DNA of 64,000 bases from Agromyces humatus (GCF_021228295.1 NZ_JAJQPD010000001.1:1-64000), one strand, 5' to 3'; numbered from the stretch's first letter, positions 42,290 through 52,181 are shown. Program-made: numbers and translations. The notes: generated by a model from the letters alone, not told the origin.

Positions 42290-43278
42290 CGTGGTGTCGT
42301 GTTCCTCTCATGGACGAGTTGCGGGGTGGTGTGAAGGTCGAGACGGCCGAGCACGTCGAGCACGGCGTCATGCCGGTTGAAGGTGTACAGGTGCAGGCCG
42401 GGGGCGCCGCCGCCGAGCACCTGTTGGGCGAGTCGGGCGGCGTAGGCGATGCCGAGCTGGGCGCACGACTCGGCGTCGGGCTCGATCTCGAGGTCGATCG
42501 CGAGGTCTGCGGGCGGCTCGACGCCCGTGAGTTCGGTCAGCCGTGCGAGTCGTGCCGGCGTGGTCACCGGCATGATGCCGGGCACGATCGGGATCGTCAC
42601 GCCGCCCGCGCGGGCGCGCTCCACGAATCCGAGGTAGTCGTCGGCATGCCAGAACAGCTGGGTGATCGCCAGGTTCGCGCCGGCGACCTCCTTCGCGAGC
42701 AGTGCGTCGATGTCCTGGGTCAGGCCGAGGGAACGCGGATGTCCCGTGGGGAACGCCGCGACCGCGACCCGCTCGGGCCGTCGCCGCTCGCCGATGCGCG
42801 ACGCGCCGGGCACGCCCGGCACGCCCTCCTGGGCGAACGGCTCGCGTTCCTCCTGCACACGGTGGATGAGCTGCACCAGCTCGGCCGCGCTGCCGAGGTC
42901 GCCGATGCCGGCGTCGGGGTCGGCACCCTCGGGTGGGTCGCCGCGAAGGGCGAGGAAGCTCGTGATGCCCGCGTCGAGGAACTCCCGCACGAGGCGATTC
43001 GCCTCGGCATGCGACGAGCCGACGCACGTGAGGTGCGCCATCGGCTCGACATCGGTGTTCTCGAGCATGTAGCGCAGCACCGTGAGCGAGCGGCCGCGCG
43101 ACGAGCCGCCCGCGCCGAACGTCACCGAGATGAAGGCGGGGTCGGCCTCGGCGAGCCGGTCGATCGTGCGGCCGAGGGCGAGCGCGGCCGCGTCGGTGCG
43201 CGGCGGGAAGAGCTCGAACGAGATCGGAGGGCGCGGCCGACAGTCCGCGTCCGACGCGTCTGAACCGATGCCAGCCAT
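42286..43278 (-). CDS. metF: methylenetetrahydrofolate reductase
   Basis: MetF reduces 5,10-methylene-THF to 5-methyl-THF with FAD. The 330-residue barrel has the N-terminal FELFPPRTD, the [12 protein letters not shown] loop, HLTCVGSSH and LRGDPPEG segments of the family. An insertion rich in Arg/Pro near 165-180 is mildly unusual. The ATG at 43278 follows AGGAGA at six bases. It has a leader of about 145 bases, unlike most first genes in this window. Confidence 0.95.
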   Translation of the reverse strand: MAGIGSDASDADCRPRPPISFELFPPRTDAAALALGRTIDRLAEADPAFISVTFGAGGSSRGRSLTVLRYMLENTDVEPMAHLTCVGSSHAEANRLVREFLDAGITSFLALRGDPPEGADPDAGIGDLGSAAELVQLIHRVQEEREPFAQEGVPGVPGASRIGERRRPERVAVAAFPTGHPRSLGLTQDIDALLAKEVAGANLAITQLFWHADDYLGFVERARAGGVTIPIVPGIMPVTTPARLARLTELTGVEPPADLAIDLEIEPDAESCAQLGIAYAARLAQQVLGGGAPGLHLYTFNRHDAVLDVLGRLDLHTTPQLVHERNTTPR

Positions 43279-43296
43279 ATGTCGTCTCCTGCGTGG

Positions 43297-43377
43297 CGAG
43301 CCGGTCGGCGGAGGCGCGGCGGGCCGCGTCCCCCTGCCGGGACGGCGGGCGGGTGTCGCGGGCGGGTGCCGGGCTCG
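43297..43377 (-). promoter_or_regulatory. structured GC-rich leader of metF-metE
   Basis: CGAGCCCGG and CCGGCTCG (minus strand, plus positions 43369-43377 and 43297-43304) pair with one bulge and enclose 64 bases of very GC-rich sequence with two imperfect copies of GCGGGCGGGTG. The closing stem ends about 20 bases before the ATG. No SAM, SAH or cobalamin riboswitch core was recognised. Regulation by this leader is speculative. Confidence 0.3.
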
Positions 43378-43428
43378 GCGGTCGCTCCAGGTGGGCGGCA
43401 TCCGGCCGCACACCGACGATCAGGAGCG

Positions 43429-43457
43429 ACGATACGCCCGAGGCCCGAACGCCGGAA
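43429..43457 (-). promoter_or_regulatory. candidate metF promoter
   Basis: TTCCGG (43452-43457) and TATCGT (43429-43434) are 17 bases apart on the minus strand. Transcription would start near 43422. Confidence 0.35.
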
Positions 43458-43494
43458 CACATATGACGGAAGGTGACGATCGCCCGATGGAACG

Positions 43495-43522
43495 CGACGC
43501 GCGGAGGGACATCCGCGCGTCG
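43495..43522 (-). terminator. second hairpin downstream of hflX
   Basis: CGACGCGCGGA (43495-43505) pairs perfectly with TCCGCGCGTCG (43512-43522) around GGGACA. It lies between the hflX end and the metF promoter and may back up the first terminator. Confidence 0.5.
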
Positions 43523-43530
43523 TTGTCGTT

Positions 43531-43564
43531 CGCGCCGTCGTTCAGATCGCGCCGTCGTTCAAAT
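43531..43564. repeat. 17-bp tandem repeat, two copies
   Basis: CGCGCCGTCGTTCAGAT and CGCGCCGTCGTTCAAAT stand head to tail, differing at one base, just beyond the hflX terminator. The partial copy CGTTGTCGTT precedes them. No function is evident. Confidence 0.7.
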
Positions 43565-43589
43565 GGCGCCGCCGTTGACGGGCGGCGCC
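43565..43589 (-). terminator. terminator of hflX
   Basis: GGCGCCGCC (43565-43573) and GGCGGCGCC (43581-43589) form a perfect 9-bp stem that begins two bases after the hflX stop. It is followed by ATTTG on the transcribed strand. Confidence 0.8.
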
Positions 43590-43590
43590 G

Positions 43591-45114
43591 TCAGGCCCCG
43601 ACGGCCGCCGCGAACCGCGCGAACTGGGCGGCCAGTTCGGGCGAGGCGAGCGCACGGATGCGGGTGCCGTCTTCGAGGTAGTCGATCGACAGCACGCGGC
43701 CCGCCTCGTGCAGGGTCGACACGATCTCGCCGCGGTCATACGGAACGAGCAGGTCGATCTCGATCGCGGGGTCGGGCAGCATGCGCGAGATCGCCTCGAG
43801 TACCTCGGGGATGCCCTCTCCGGTGCGTGCCGACGCGAAGATCGCGTTCGGTTCGAGCCCGCGCAGCACGAGCCGCTCTTCGGGTGTCACGAGGTCGGCC
43901 TTGTTGAAGACGATCAACTCGGGGATGTCGCGGGCTCCGACCTCGCCGATGACGTCGCGCACCGTGGCGATCTGGCCTGCGGGATCGGGGTGGGCGGCGT
44001 CGACGACGTGCACGATCAGGTCGGATTCGCCGACTTCTTCGAGGGTCGAGCGGAACGCCTCGACGAGCTGGTGCGGCAGGTTGCGCACGAAGCCGACGGT
44101 GTCGGCGATCGTGTACACGCGGCCGTCGGCCGTCGTGTTGCGGCGCACGGTCGCGTCGAGGGTCGCGAACAGGGCGTTCTCGACGAGCACGCCGGCACCG
44201 GTGATGCGGTTCAGCAGGCTCGACTTGCCGGCGTTCGTGTAGCCCGCGATCGCGACCGACGGTACGGCGTTGCGCTTGCGATTGGCGCGCTTGGCCTCGC
44301 GAGCCGGCTTCATGCCGGCGATCTGCTTGCGCAGCCTCGCCATGCGCGAGTGGATGCGGCGACGATCGAGCTCGATCTTCGTCTCACCGGGGCCGCGCGA
44401 GCCCATGCCGGCCCCTGCGCCGCCGACCTGGCCGCCGGCCTGACGCGACATCGATTCACCCCAGCCGCGCAAGCGCGGGAGCAGGTACTCGAGTTGCGCC
44501 AACTCGACCTGCGCCTTGCCCTCACGGCTCTTCGCGTGCTGGCTGAAGATGTCGAGGATGACCGCGGTACGGTCGATGACCTTGACCTTGACGGCGTCTT
44601 CGAGCGCGCGCCGCTGGCTCGGAGCGAGTTCGGTGTCGGCGACGACCGTGTCGGCGCCGAGCGACGCCACGATGTGGCGCAGCTCTTCGACCTTGCCGCG
44701 GCCGAGGTAGGTGCTCGGGTCGGGATGCGGTCGACGCTGCAGCACGCCGTCGAGCACCCGCGCCCCGGCCGTCTCAGCAAGGGCCGAGAGTTCGCGCATG
44801 GAATTCTCGGCGTCGTCGAGCGAACCCTGCGAGTACACGCCGATGAGCACGACGTTCTCGAGCCGCAACTGCCGGTACTCGACCTCGGTGACGTCTTCGA
44901 GTTCGGTCGAGAGGCCGCCGACACGGCGAAGCGCCGCCCGCTCTTCGCGATCGAACTGCTCGCCGTCGTTCTCGCCTGAGGTGTCGTGGGAGCCGTCGGT
45001 CATGAGCGCGTCGGCTGGGCCCGCCCCGAAGCGCGTGACGCCCGCCTTGGTCTCTGAGCCGCGCAGCACCCGCTCGACGGCGTCGTCTGCGGCGGACTGT
45101 TCGGCATCGTTCAT
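43591..45114 (-). CDS. hflX: GTPase HflX
   Basis: HflX is a ribosome-associated GTPase that splits stalled or stressed ribosomes. The 507-residue protein has a long N-terminal domain, a Gly-rich linker (QAGGQVGGAGAGMGSRGPGET) and a G domain with GYTNAGKSS (G1), DTVGF (G3) and NKAD (G4). The ATG at 45114 lies seven bases after a TAGGGT -10 box and lacks a ribosome binding site. The N terminus is about 60 residues longer than in many homologs and acidic. Confidence 0.95.
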   Translation of the reverse strand: MNDAEQSAADDAVERVLRGSETKAGVTRFGAGPADALMTDGSHDTSGENDGEQFDREERAALRRVGGLSTELEDVTEVEYRQLRLENVVLIGVYSQGSLDDAENSMRELSALAETAGARVLDGVLQRRPHPDPSTYLGRGKVEELRHIVASLGADTVVADTELAPSQRRALEDAVKVKVIDRTAVILDIFSQHAKSREGKAQVELAQLEYLLPRLRGWGESMSRQAGGQVGGAGAGMGSRGPGETKIELDRRRIHSRMARLRKQIAGMKPAREAKRANRKRNAVPSVAIAGYTNAGKSSLLNRITGAGVLVENALFATLDATVRRNTTADGRVYTIADTVGFVRNLPHQLVEAFRSTLEEVGESDLIVHVVDAAHPDPAGQIATVRDVIGEVGARDIPELIVFNKADLVTPEERLVLRGLEPNAIFASARTGEGIPEVLEAISRMLPDPAIEIDLLVPYDRGEIVSTLHEAGRVLSIDYLEDGTRIRALASPELAAQFARFAAAVGA

Positions 45115-45121
45115 CCTGTCA

Positions 45122-45127
45122 ACCCTA
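45122..45127 (-). promoter_or_regulatory. -10 box of leaderless hflX
   Basis: TAGGGT is seven bases before the hflX ATG. The sequence upstream of it on the minus strand is the first copy of the 57-bp repeat, so the repeats also form the hflX promoter background. Confidence 0.5.
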
Positions 45128-45287
45128 CTTCGGTTCGCGTGCGATAGGTTCCCCTGATGAGCACTGCATGGCCTCGGACCACTCCTTCGGTTCGCGTGCG
45201 ATAGGTTCCCCTGATGAGCACTGCATGGCCTCGGACCACTCCTTCGGTTCGCGTGCGATAGGTTCCCCTGTATGCCCTCGGACCACT
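45128..45287. repeat. 57-bp tandem repeat, 2 full copies plus a diverged third
   Basis: Copies at 45128-45184 and 45185-45241 are identical. A third at 45242-45287 shares the first 29 bases, then has a single T where the others have 11 bases, and then matches again into the first codons of the RsmC-like gene. Each copy carries TAGGTT (45145-45150, 45202-45207, 45259-45264) followed by CCCCTG and an ATG. Only the third ATG is in the gene frame. The array fills most of the 157-bp divergent region and looks like recent duplication of a promoter-plus-start module. Confidence 0.95.
45259..45264 (+). promoter_or_regulatory. -10 box of leaderless RsmC-like gene
   Basis: TAGGTT is seven bases before the ATG at 45272, with CCCCTGT between, so no ribosome binding site is possible. 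The same -10 recurs 57 and 114 bases upstream. Confidence 0.55.
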
Positions 45288-45871
45288 ACTTCACCGCGCG
45301 GCCCGCCGGTGAGGCGGCGCTCCGCACCATCACCGTCACGCTCGCGGGCCGCAATCTGACCGTCACGACCGCCGGTGGTGTGTTCAGCCCCGAGCATCTC
45401 GACACGGGCACCCGCGTGCTGCTCGAACGAGTGCCGGCGCCGCCCGCAACCGGAGACCTGCTCGACCTCGGCTGCGGATGGGGTCCGATCGCGATCAGCC
45501 TCGCGTTGCAGGCACCCGAAGCCACGGTGTGGGCGGTCGACGTCAACGAACGCGCGCTCGACCTCATGCGGCGCAACGTCGCCCGGCTCGGACTCACGAA
45601 TGTCAGGGCCACGCTGCCCGATGATGTGCCGCCCGACGTGCGGTTCGCCGCGATCTGGTCGAACCCCCCGATCCGCATCGGCAAGGCCGGGCTGCATGCA
45701 CTGCTCGAAGACTGGCTCCCCCGGCTCGACGACGATGCGAGCGCATGGCTCGTCGTCGCCAAGCAACTCGGCGCCGACTCGCTGCAGCGCTGGATCGCCG
45801 ATGAGCTCGGCTTCGACGTCGAGCGCGCCGAGACCTCGAAGGGCTTCAGGGTGCTCGAAGCGCGACGCTGA
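45272..45871 (+). CDS. RsmC-like class I methyltransferase
   Basis: The 199-residue SAM-dependent methyltransferase has motif I LLDLGCGWGPIAISLA, an acidic VDVNERAL strand end and the N6/N2-type catalytic motif SNPPIR. This is the pattern of the small-domain MTS/RsmC group, which methylates guanine in 16S rRNA. The exact base is not determinable. The start is ATG at 45272 within the third copy of the repeat. It converges on dapF with seven bases between the stops. Confidence 0.88.
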   Translation: MPSDHYFTARPAGEAALRTITVTLAGRNLTVTTAGGVFSPEHLDTGTRVLLERVPAPPATGDLLDLGCGWGPIAISLALQAPEATVWAVDVNERALDLMRRNVARLGLTNVRATLPDDVPPDVRFAAIWSNPPIRIGKAGLHALLEDWLPRLDDDASAWLVVAKQLGADSLQRWIADELGFDVERAETSKGFRVLEARR

Positions 45872-45878
45872 GCGCCGC

Positions 45879-46760
45879 TCAGGCCAGCGTCAGCACTCCG
45901 TCGAACACCAGTTCGGCCGGACCCGACAGCGCCACGTGCTCGCCATCGTCGGCCTGGAACATGCGGACGCCGAGCACGCCCCCCGGAACCTGCACGCGCC
46001 AGTCGTTGGGCGCACCCGCGCCCGCCCAGTGCCGCACGGCGAGCGCCGACGCGACGGCTCCGGTGCCGCACGAGAGCGTCTCTCCCGATCCGCGCTCGTG
46101 CACGCGCATGCGGATTCGCCCGACGCCGTCGTCGACGAGCGGCTCGGCCGGAACCACGAACTCGATGTTGGCTCCATGGACGGGTTCGGGGTCGAGGATC
46201 GGCTGGAAGCCGAGGTCGAGACTCTCGAGCTCTTCATCATCGGCGAGGGCGACGACGATGTGCGGATTCCCGACGTCGATGCCGAGGCCCGGCCGAGCGA
46301 CGGGAAGCTGCTTCGCCCGTACGAGCGGCTCGCCGCCATCGAGCCGCCACAGACCGAGGTCGGCCTGGAACCCGTTCGAGGTGCGGCTCACCGTGCGCAC
46401 GCTGGCGCGCGTGCCGATGGCGATCTCGTCGCCTGGGTGGAGGTCGGCGAGGCCCTGGTCGAGCAGGTACTTCGTGAAGACGCGGATGCCGTTTCCGCAC
46501 ATCTCGGAGACCGAGCCGTCGGAGTTGTAGTAGTCCATGAACCACCCGGCATGCGGGTTCTCGGCGAGCGCCGCGGCGCCCGCGTCGAGATTCGCCGACC
46601 GCACCGCACGGATGACGCCGTCGGCGCCGACACCGAAGTGACGGTCGCAGATGGCGGCGATCTGGGTGGGCGTCAGCTCGGATTCACCCTCGGGATCGCT
46701 GAAGAGCACGAAATCGTTACCGGTGCCCTGGCCCTTGGTGAATCGAAGATCGAACGACAT
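45879..46760 (-). CDS. dapF: diaminopimelate epimerase
   Basis: DapF converts LL- to meso-diaminopimelate for lysine and peptidoglycan. The 293-residue enzyme has both catalytic cysteines, C88 in SEMCGNGIR and C231 in LSCGTGA, in its two mirrored domains. I chose ATG 46760 over the preceding GTG at 46763. It starts four bases after the miaA stop and also lies six bases after a TAGACT (46767-46772), so it may have its own leaderless start in addition to read-through. Confidence 0.96.
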   Translation of the reverse strand: MSFDLRFTKGQGTGNDFVLFSDPEGESELTPTQIAAICDRHFGVGADGVIRAVRSANLDAGAAALAENPHAGWFMDYYNSDGSVSEMCGNGIRVFTKYLLDQGLADLHPGDEIAIGTRASVRTVSRTSNGFQADLGLWRLDGGEPLVRAKQLPVARPGLGIDVGNPHIVVALADDEELESLDLGFQPILDPEPVHGANIEFVVPAEPLVDDGVGRIRMRVHERGSGETLSCGTGAVASALAVRHWAGAGAPNDWRVQVPGGVLGVRMFQADDGEHVALSGPAELVFDGVLTLA

Positions 46761-46764
46761 CACC

Positions 46765-47685
46765 TCAGTCTAGGGTCGCCAGGCGGGCGAGTTCGGCGGC
46801 GCGGGCCGCCGCGTCGTCGGCGTCGATCGCGACCGCATCGCGGTAGCGCTTGAACCAGCCGACCTGGCGCCGTGCATAGGTGCGGGTGAGTTGCTGCGTC
46901 TCGGCGATCGCGTCGGCCCGGGACATCCGCCCGTGCAGTTCCCCGAGCGCCTGCGCGTAGCCGATCGCCTTTCGGGCGGTCACTCCGCGCTCGATGCCGC
47001 GCGGCAGCAGGCTGCGCACTTCGTCGACGAGCCCCCGCCGCCACATCTCGAGCACGCGTGCGTCGAGGCGCTCGACGAGGTGCGCGCGCTCGCTGTGCAG
47101 GTGCACGATGCGGTGCTCCCGCCACGGCACCGGATCATCGGGCAACCGCGCCGCCTTGGGTTCGCCGGTCAGTTCGATGACTTCGAGCGCGCGAACGATG
47201 CGACGGCCGTTCTGCGCGTCGACGCTCGCCGCGGTCACGGCATCGATGCGGCGCAGTCTCGCATGCAGGAGCCCGGGACCGTGTTCGGCCAGCTCGGATT
47301 CGAGCCTCGCCCGCACCTCGGGGTCGGTGCCCGGGAACCTGAAGTCGTGGATCACGCTCGACACGTACAGGCCGGAACCGCCGACGAGGAGGGCGACCGC
47401 GCCCCGTGCGACGATGTCGTCGATCACGTCACGGGCCGCCGACTGGTAGGTGGCCACCGAGGCGTCTTCGGTGACGTCGAGCACGTCGAGCAGGTAGTGC
47501 GGCACGCCGCGGCGCTCGGCGAGCGAGAGCTTCGCCGTGCCTATGTCCATGCCGCGGTAGAGCTGCATGGCGTCGGCGTTCACGACCTCTGCAGTTCGGC
47601 CGGCTCGTTCGAGTGCCGTCGCGAGGTCGAGCGCGAAATCGGACTTGCCGGTGCCCGTCGCGCCGACGATCGCGATGAGCGACAC
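46765..47685 (-). CDS. miaA: tRNA dimethylallyltransferase
   Basis: MiaA adds the isopentenyl group to A37 of tRNAs that read U-starting codons. The 306-residue protein has a P-loop [15 protein letters not shown], the [15 protein letters not shown] segment and the [12 protein letters not shown] helix. The start is GTG 47685, one base after the miaB stop (TGA-C-GTG), so the two steps of the same modification are coupled. Confidence 0.96.
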   Translation of the reverse strand: MSLIAIVGATGTGKSDFALDLATALERAGRTAEVVNADAMQLYRGMDIGTAKLSLAERRGVPHYLLDVLDVTEDASVATYQSAARDVIDDIVARGAVALLVGGSGLYVSSVIHDFRFPGTDPEVRARLESELAEHGPGLLHARLRRIDAVTAASVDAQNGRRIVRALEVIELTGEPKAARLPDDPVPWREHRIVHLHSERAHLVERLDARVLEMWRRGLVDEVRSLLPRGIERGVTARKAIGYAQALGELHGRMSRADAIAETQQLTRTYARRQVGWFKRYRDAVAIDADDAAARAAELARLATLD

Positions 47686-47686
47686 G

Positions 47687-49282
47687 TCAGCGCTGCGCGT
47701 CGGTGGGGTCGTAGATCGGCATGGTGCCGACGCCCGGCGCGACGAGCGGTTCCGCCGAGCGAGCGCGCAGCGTCGGCAGACCGAGCGAGACACGGCCGGC
47801 GTCGGATGACCCGCCTGCGACCGGTACCGCACAGCTCTCGGCCTCGGCACGATCCCACGCGTCGCCCGCGCGCGTGCGACGGATGGCCAGCGGGGCGTCG
47901 CCGAGCGAGTCGGCCAGGAGATGGAACGGTGCGGCCCGCGAGATCGTCACCGAGACGACGTCACCCGGCCGAGGCAGCTCGGACCCGGCGGGCACCTCGA
48001 AGTGCACGAGACGGCTGTCTTCGGCGCGACCACTGAGCCGGTGGGTCTCGGCGTCCTTCTTGCCCTCGCCCGAAGACACGAGCACCTCGACGGCGCGGCC
48101 GACGAGTTTCTCGTTCTCCTCCCAGGAGATGCGTTCCTGCAGCGCGGTGAGTCGCTCGTACCGCTCTTGCACGACCGCCTTCGGCACCTGGTCGTCCATG
48201 GTCGCCGCCGGAGTTCCCGGGCGGATCGAGTACTGGAACGTGAACGCCGAAGCGAACCGCGCGGCCTCGACGACGCGGAGCGTATCTTGGAAGTCCTCTT
48301 CGGTCTCGCCCGGGAAGCCCACGATGATGTCGGTCGAGATCGCGGCGTTCGGGATCTTCGCACGCACGCGGTCGAGGATGCCGAGGAACTTCTCGGAGCG
48401 GTACGACCGGCGCATCGCCTTGAGGACGCGGTCGGAGCCCGACTGCAGCGGCATGTGCAACTGCGGCATGACGTTCGGCGTCTCGGCCATCGCGTCGATG
48501 ACGTCGTCGGTGAACGCCGCCGGGTGCGGGCTCGTGAACCGGATTCGCTCGAGGCCCTCGATATGGCCGGCGGCGCGCAGCAGCTTGCCGAACGCCTGCC
48601 GGTCGCCGAACTCGACGCCGTAGGAGTTCACGTTCTGCCCGAGCAGGGTGACCTCGACGGCGCCGTCGTCGACGAGCGCCTGGATCTCGGCCAGGATCTC
48701 GCCCGGCCGCCGATCTTTCTCTTTGCCGCGCAGCGCCGGCACGATGCAGAAGGTGCACGTGTTGTTGCAGCCGACCGAGATCGACACCCATCCGCTGTAG
48801 GTGGAGTCGCGCTTGGTCGGCAAGGTCGACGGGAAGACCTCGAGGGCGTCGAGGATCTCGAGTTGCGCCTCGTCGTTGTGTCGCGCACGCTCGAGCAGGC
48901 TCGGCAGCGACCCCATGTTGTGCGTGCCGAACACGACGTCGACCCAGGGCGCCTTCTCGAGAATGACGTTCTTGTCTTTCTGGGCGAGGCAGCCGCCGAC
49001 CGCGATCTGCATGCCCGCATGGCGGCGCTTGACGCTCGCGAGGTGGCCGAGGTTGCCGTAGAGCTTGTTGTCGGCGTTCTCGCGCACCGCGCACGTGTTG
49101 ATGACGACGACGTCTGGCTCGGTGCCGTCGGCGGGAATGTACCCGGCCGCCTCGAGCGAACCGCTCAGCCGCTCGGAGTCGTGGACGTTCATCTGGCACC
49201 CGAAGGTGCGGACCTCGTACGTGCGCGGTGCGTTCGACGACTCCGTCGTCGCGACTGTCGCGACCTCGTGAATGGTGCTCAT
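47687..49282 (-). CDS. miaB: tRNA-2-methylthio-N6-dimethylallyladenosine synthase
   Basis: MiaB is a radical SAM enzyme that adds a methylthio group to i6A37. The 531-residue protein has the N-terminal cluster cysteines C29, C64 and C98 and the radical-SAM triad C172, C176, C179 (CNNTCTFC), then a TRAM domain. A tail of about 60 residues after the TRAM domain is not part of the usual fold. The ATG at 49282 has TAAACT nine bases upstream and no ribosome binding site. Confidence 0.96.
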   Translation of the reverse strand: MSTIHEVATVATTESSNAPRTYEVRTFGCQMNVHDSERLSGSLEAAGYIPADGTEPDVVVINTCAVRENADNKLYGNLGHLASVKRRHAGMQIAVGGCLAQKDKNVILEKAPWVDVVFGTHNMGSLPSLLERARHNDEAQLEILDALEVFPSTLPTKRDSTYSGWVSISVGCNNTCTFCIVPALRGKEKDRRPGEILAEIQALVDDGAVEVTLLGQNVNSYGVEFGDRQAFGKLLRAAGHIEGLERIRFTSPHPAAFTDDVIDAMAETPNVMPQLHMPLQSGSDRVLKAMRRSYRSEKFLGILDRVRAKIPNAAISTDIIVGFPGETEEDFQDTLRVVEAARFASAFTFQYSIRPGTPAATMDDQVPKAVVQERYERLTALQERISWEENEKLVGRAVEVLVSSGEGKKDAETHRLSGRAEDSRLVHFEVPAGSELPRPGDVVSVTISRAAPFHLLADSLGDAPLAIRRTRAGDAWDRAEAESCAVPVAGGSSDAGRVSLGLPTLRARSAEPLVAPGVGTMPIYDPTDAQR

Positions 49283-49294
49283 GATCGCACCAGT

Positions 49295-50026
49295 TTACGA
49301 GCCTGCAGCGGCGATCGCCGCCGTCACCGCCTCGCGCACGATATCGCTCGAATACCCCCGTCGCTGCAGGAACGCCGAGAGCCTGCGCTCGGCGGTCTGC
49401 CGGTCGAGCCCCGTGAGCTGACGAGCGCGTCGTTCGGCGACGGCCAGTGCGTTCTCACGCTCGGTCTCGGGGTCGAGGTCTTCTACCGCCGCTCGCGCGA
49501 TGCCCCCGTCGATGCCGCGACGGCTCAACTCATTGAGGATCGCGCCACTGCCTCTGCCGCGGCGCACGCCGTGGCTGTGCACGAGTTGCTCGGCCAGGCG
49601 TGCGTCGTCGAGGTAGCCGAGGCGTTCGTAGCGCTCGATCCACTCGTCGATCTCATGCTCGTCGAGCCCGTGCTCTGCGAGCACCGAGCGCACCTCGGTC
49701 ACCGAGAGCGCCGATCGCCGCAGGCGGGAGACGACCAGGCGGTCGATGCGGTCGTCGCGCTCGACCCCGGTCTCGGGCGGATCGACCGTCGCCGGGTCGG
49801 CGGTGGTCGCTTCGACGGAGGGAAGCGGCCCGGCTTCGGACCTCGGGCGCGCCTGCCGGTCGACGGCCTCGCCAGTCGTTGCCGGTCGACCCGTGCGTGC
49901 AGTCTTCTCGACATCCGGGCGCGAACGCTTCTCGGTGACGGGGCGACTCGTGGCCACGGCATCGGGGCGCACCCATGGCAGGTACGTGACCGGGGCGAGA
50001 CCGTCTGAGGCTGCGTCGCTCATCAT
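49295..50026 (-). CDS. recX: RecA regulator RecX
   Basis: RecX binds RecA filaments and limits their activity. The 243-residue protein has a long, charged, low-complexity N-terminal region (about 1-95) and then the three-helix RecX repeats (LDEHEIDEWIERYERLGYLDD, GSGAILNELSRRGID, RRLSAFLQRRGYSSDIV). The tandem ATG at 50026/50023 follows GGGGAGA. It lies 47 bases after recA, so it is co-induced with it. Confidence 0.93.
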   Translation of the reverse strand: MMSDAASDGLAPVTYLPWVRPDAVATSRPVTEKRSRPDVEKTARTGRPATTGEAVDRQARPRSEAGPLPSVEATTADPATVDPPETGVERDDRIDRLVVSRLRRSALSVTEVRSVLAEHGLDEHEIDEWIERYERLGYLDDARLAEQLVHSHGVRRGRGSGAILNELSRRGIDGGIARAAVEDLDPETERENALAVAERRARQLTGLDRQTAERRLSAFLQRRGYSSDIVREAVTAAIAAAGS

Positions 50027-50073
50027 GCGCTCTCCCCGATCATCGAGCTTCTCCCGGTCATCGCACCGCTGCG

Positions 50074-51135
<1,062 letters not shown>

Positions 51136-51332
51136 GGTGTGGGCTCCTTCGATGCTCGGTTGCTGCTGCCTCTAGGCTGTCGTTCCACGTTGCGGGCCGT
51201 GACCCGCGGCGTCTCGCGACAAGGCGGTTTGCGGTGTGTTCCGACGCTTCGACCGTATGGTCGGCCACCGACATCGGACGCCGTCGCCGGCGGAGATGTG
51301 GATGGATCGCGCTGGAACTCCTGCTGTTGAGG

Positions 51333-51362
51333 AGACTACCCCAGCGACCGAACAGATGTTCG
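51333..51362 (-). promoter_or_regulatory. recA promoter and perfect LexA box
   Basis: CGAAC-AGAT-GTTCG (51349-51362) is a perfect LexA/Cheo box. TAGTCT (51333-51338, minus strand) lies ten bases downstream, so the box covers the -35 region. The transcript would have a leader of about 190 bases. Confidence 0.8.
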
Positions 51363-51379
51363 AAGACGCGCCCGCGTGT

Positions 51380-51393
51380 CGAACACGCCTTCG
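51380..51393 (-). promoter_or_regulatory. second LexA-like box upstream of recA
   Basis: CGAAC-ACGC-CTTCG matches nine of ten consensus bases and lies 17 bases upstream of the perfect box. It ends 15 bases before the DUF3046 stop. Confidence 0.6.
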
Positions 51394-51408
51394 GGCATAC
51401 GGCGCCGC

Positions 51409-51651
51409 TCAGCGGTCGCCGTGACCGCGATCCCCCGGCACCGGCCGTCCGGCTCCGTGACGGCGCTCTTCAGGGACATCCGTCGCGTCGCAGAGCGCGA
51501 ACCACACCTCACGCGGCCGCACGCCCGCCGCGAGCGCCTCGCGAGCCGTGCGCCCGCCGAGCGTCGCGAGCACGAGATCGTTCACGACGACACCGCCGTA
51601 ACCCGCGCCGAACTCGGCATCGACGGCGATCTGGAACTCGCTGAGCTTCAT
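51409..51651 (-). CDS. DUF3046 protein
   Basis: This 80-residue protein begins MKLSEFQIAVDAEFGAGYG and contains VNDLVLATLGGRTAREALAAGV, the DUF3046 pattern. The function is unknown. It is conserved upstream of recA in actinobacteria. The ATG at 51651 follows GGAGGAG. The last 15 residues are Gly/Arg-rich and probably disordered. Confidence 0.88.
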   Translation of the reverse strand: MKLSEFQIAVDAEFGAGYGGVVVNDLVLATLGGRTAREALAAGVRPREVWFALCDATDVPEERRHGAGRPVPGDRGHGDR

Positions 51652-51669
51652 CGGCTCCTCCCGGACATG

Positions 51670-51697
51670 CCTTCGGCCGGTCCGAGGACCGGCCGAA
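51670..51697 (-). terminator. terminator of clgR
   Basis: CTTCGGCCGGTC (51670-51681) pairs perfectly with GACCGGCCGAAG (51686-51697) around CGAG. It lies 30 bases past the clgR stop and just before the DUF3046 ribosome binding site. Confidence 0.8.
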
Positions 51698-51727
51698 GCG
51701 TTCGTATGTTTGCGGAGACGGACGCGG

Positions 51728-52036
51728 TCAGCGCACCATCATGTCGGCGTCGAACTCGGCGACGAGCTCGTCGGGCAGGCTGTCGGGAACCACGCTGACC
51801 CCCTCGAGCACCGCGATGCGGTCGCCGACCTCGTGCATGATCACCGAGATGGGCGTGTCGAGTGCGTCGGCGACCGACGCGAGGATCTCGCTCGAGGCCT
51901 CTTTCTGACCCCGCTCGACCTCGCTCAGGTACCCGAGCGCGACGCTCGCCTTGGACGCCACCTGCCGGAGCGTGCGCCCCTTCTGCAGTCGGAAGTCCCT
52001 CAACACATCGCCGATCTCCTGTCGAACCAGAACCAT
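51728..52036 (-). CDS. clgR: ClgR-type transcriptional regulator
   Basis: The 102-residue XRE-family protein has a helix-turn-helix (GRTLRQVASKASVALGYLSE) in residues 20-40 and a C-terminal acidic degron-like tail. ClgR activates clp protease and other stress genes in actinobacteria and is itself a Clp substrate. The cinA-clgR-DUF3046-recA order supports the name. ATG at 52036 follows AGGAGG. The assigned name rests on context and size. Confidence 0.88.
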   Translation of the reverse strand: MVLVRQEIGDVLRDFRLQKGRTLRQVASKASVALGYLSEVERGQKEASSEILASVADALDTPISVIMHEVGDRIAVLEGVSVVPDSLPDELVAEFDADMMVR

Positions 52037-52092
52037 CGGGGAACCTCCTCTACTGTGCCTGCGGCCTCGCCGAGACCGGAAACGGGAGAGCC

Positions 52093-52098
52093 AGTCTA
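52093..52098 (-). promoter_or_regulatory. candidate clgR -10 box
   Basis: TAGACT on the minus strand would start transcription near 52086, leaving a 50-base leader with a good ribosome binding site. TTGGAA lies 15 bases upstream of it, a little too close for a normal -35. Confidence 0.4.
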
Positions 52099-52141
52099 CC
52101 CGACCCTCGTGGCTTCCAATCTAGCGTGGCACACTGGAGCT

Positions 52142-52181
52142 TTCGTGTGAACCTCGCCACATGTAACAGGGTGTTCACGAA
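52142..52181 (-). other. imperfect inverted repeat between cinA and clgR
   Basis: GTTCACGAA (52173-52181) and TTCGTGTGAAC (52142-52152) are inverted copies with a two-base bulge and a 20-base spacer, starting just past the cinA stop. This could be a terminator for cinA or an operator for clgR. Confidence 0.35.

Noticed and set aside
43279-43457. SAM, SAH or cobalamin riboswitch before metF
   Set aside because: I looked for the conserved cores of these classes and did not find them. Only a GC-rich hairpin remains, reported with low confidence.
45168-45359. A small repetitive frame beginning MASDHSFGSRAIGSP
   Set aside because: It only reads through the 57-bp DNA repeats and then out of frame into the methyltransferase gene. 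Its resemblance to that gene's N terminus is a by-product of the duplication.
45125-45766. A minus-strand frame with repeated GEPIAREPKEWSEAMQCSS units
   Set aside because: The protein repeat mirrors the DNA repeat and the rest is antisense to the methyltransferase gene. No start signal supports it.
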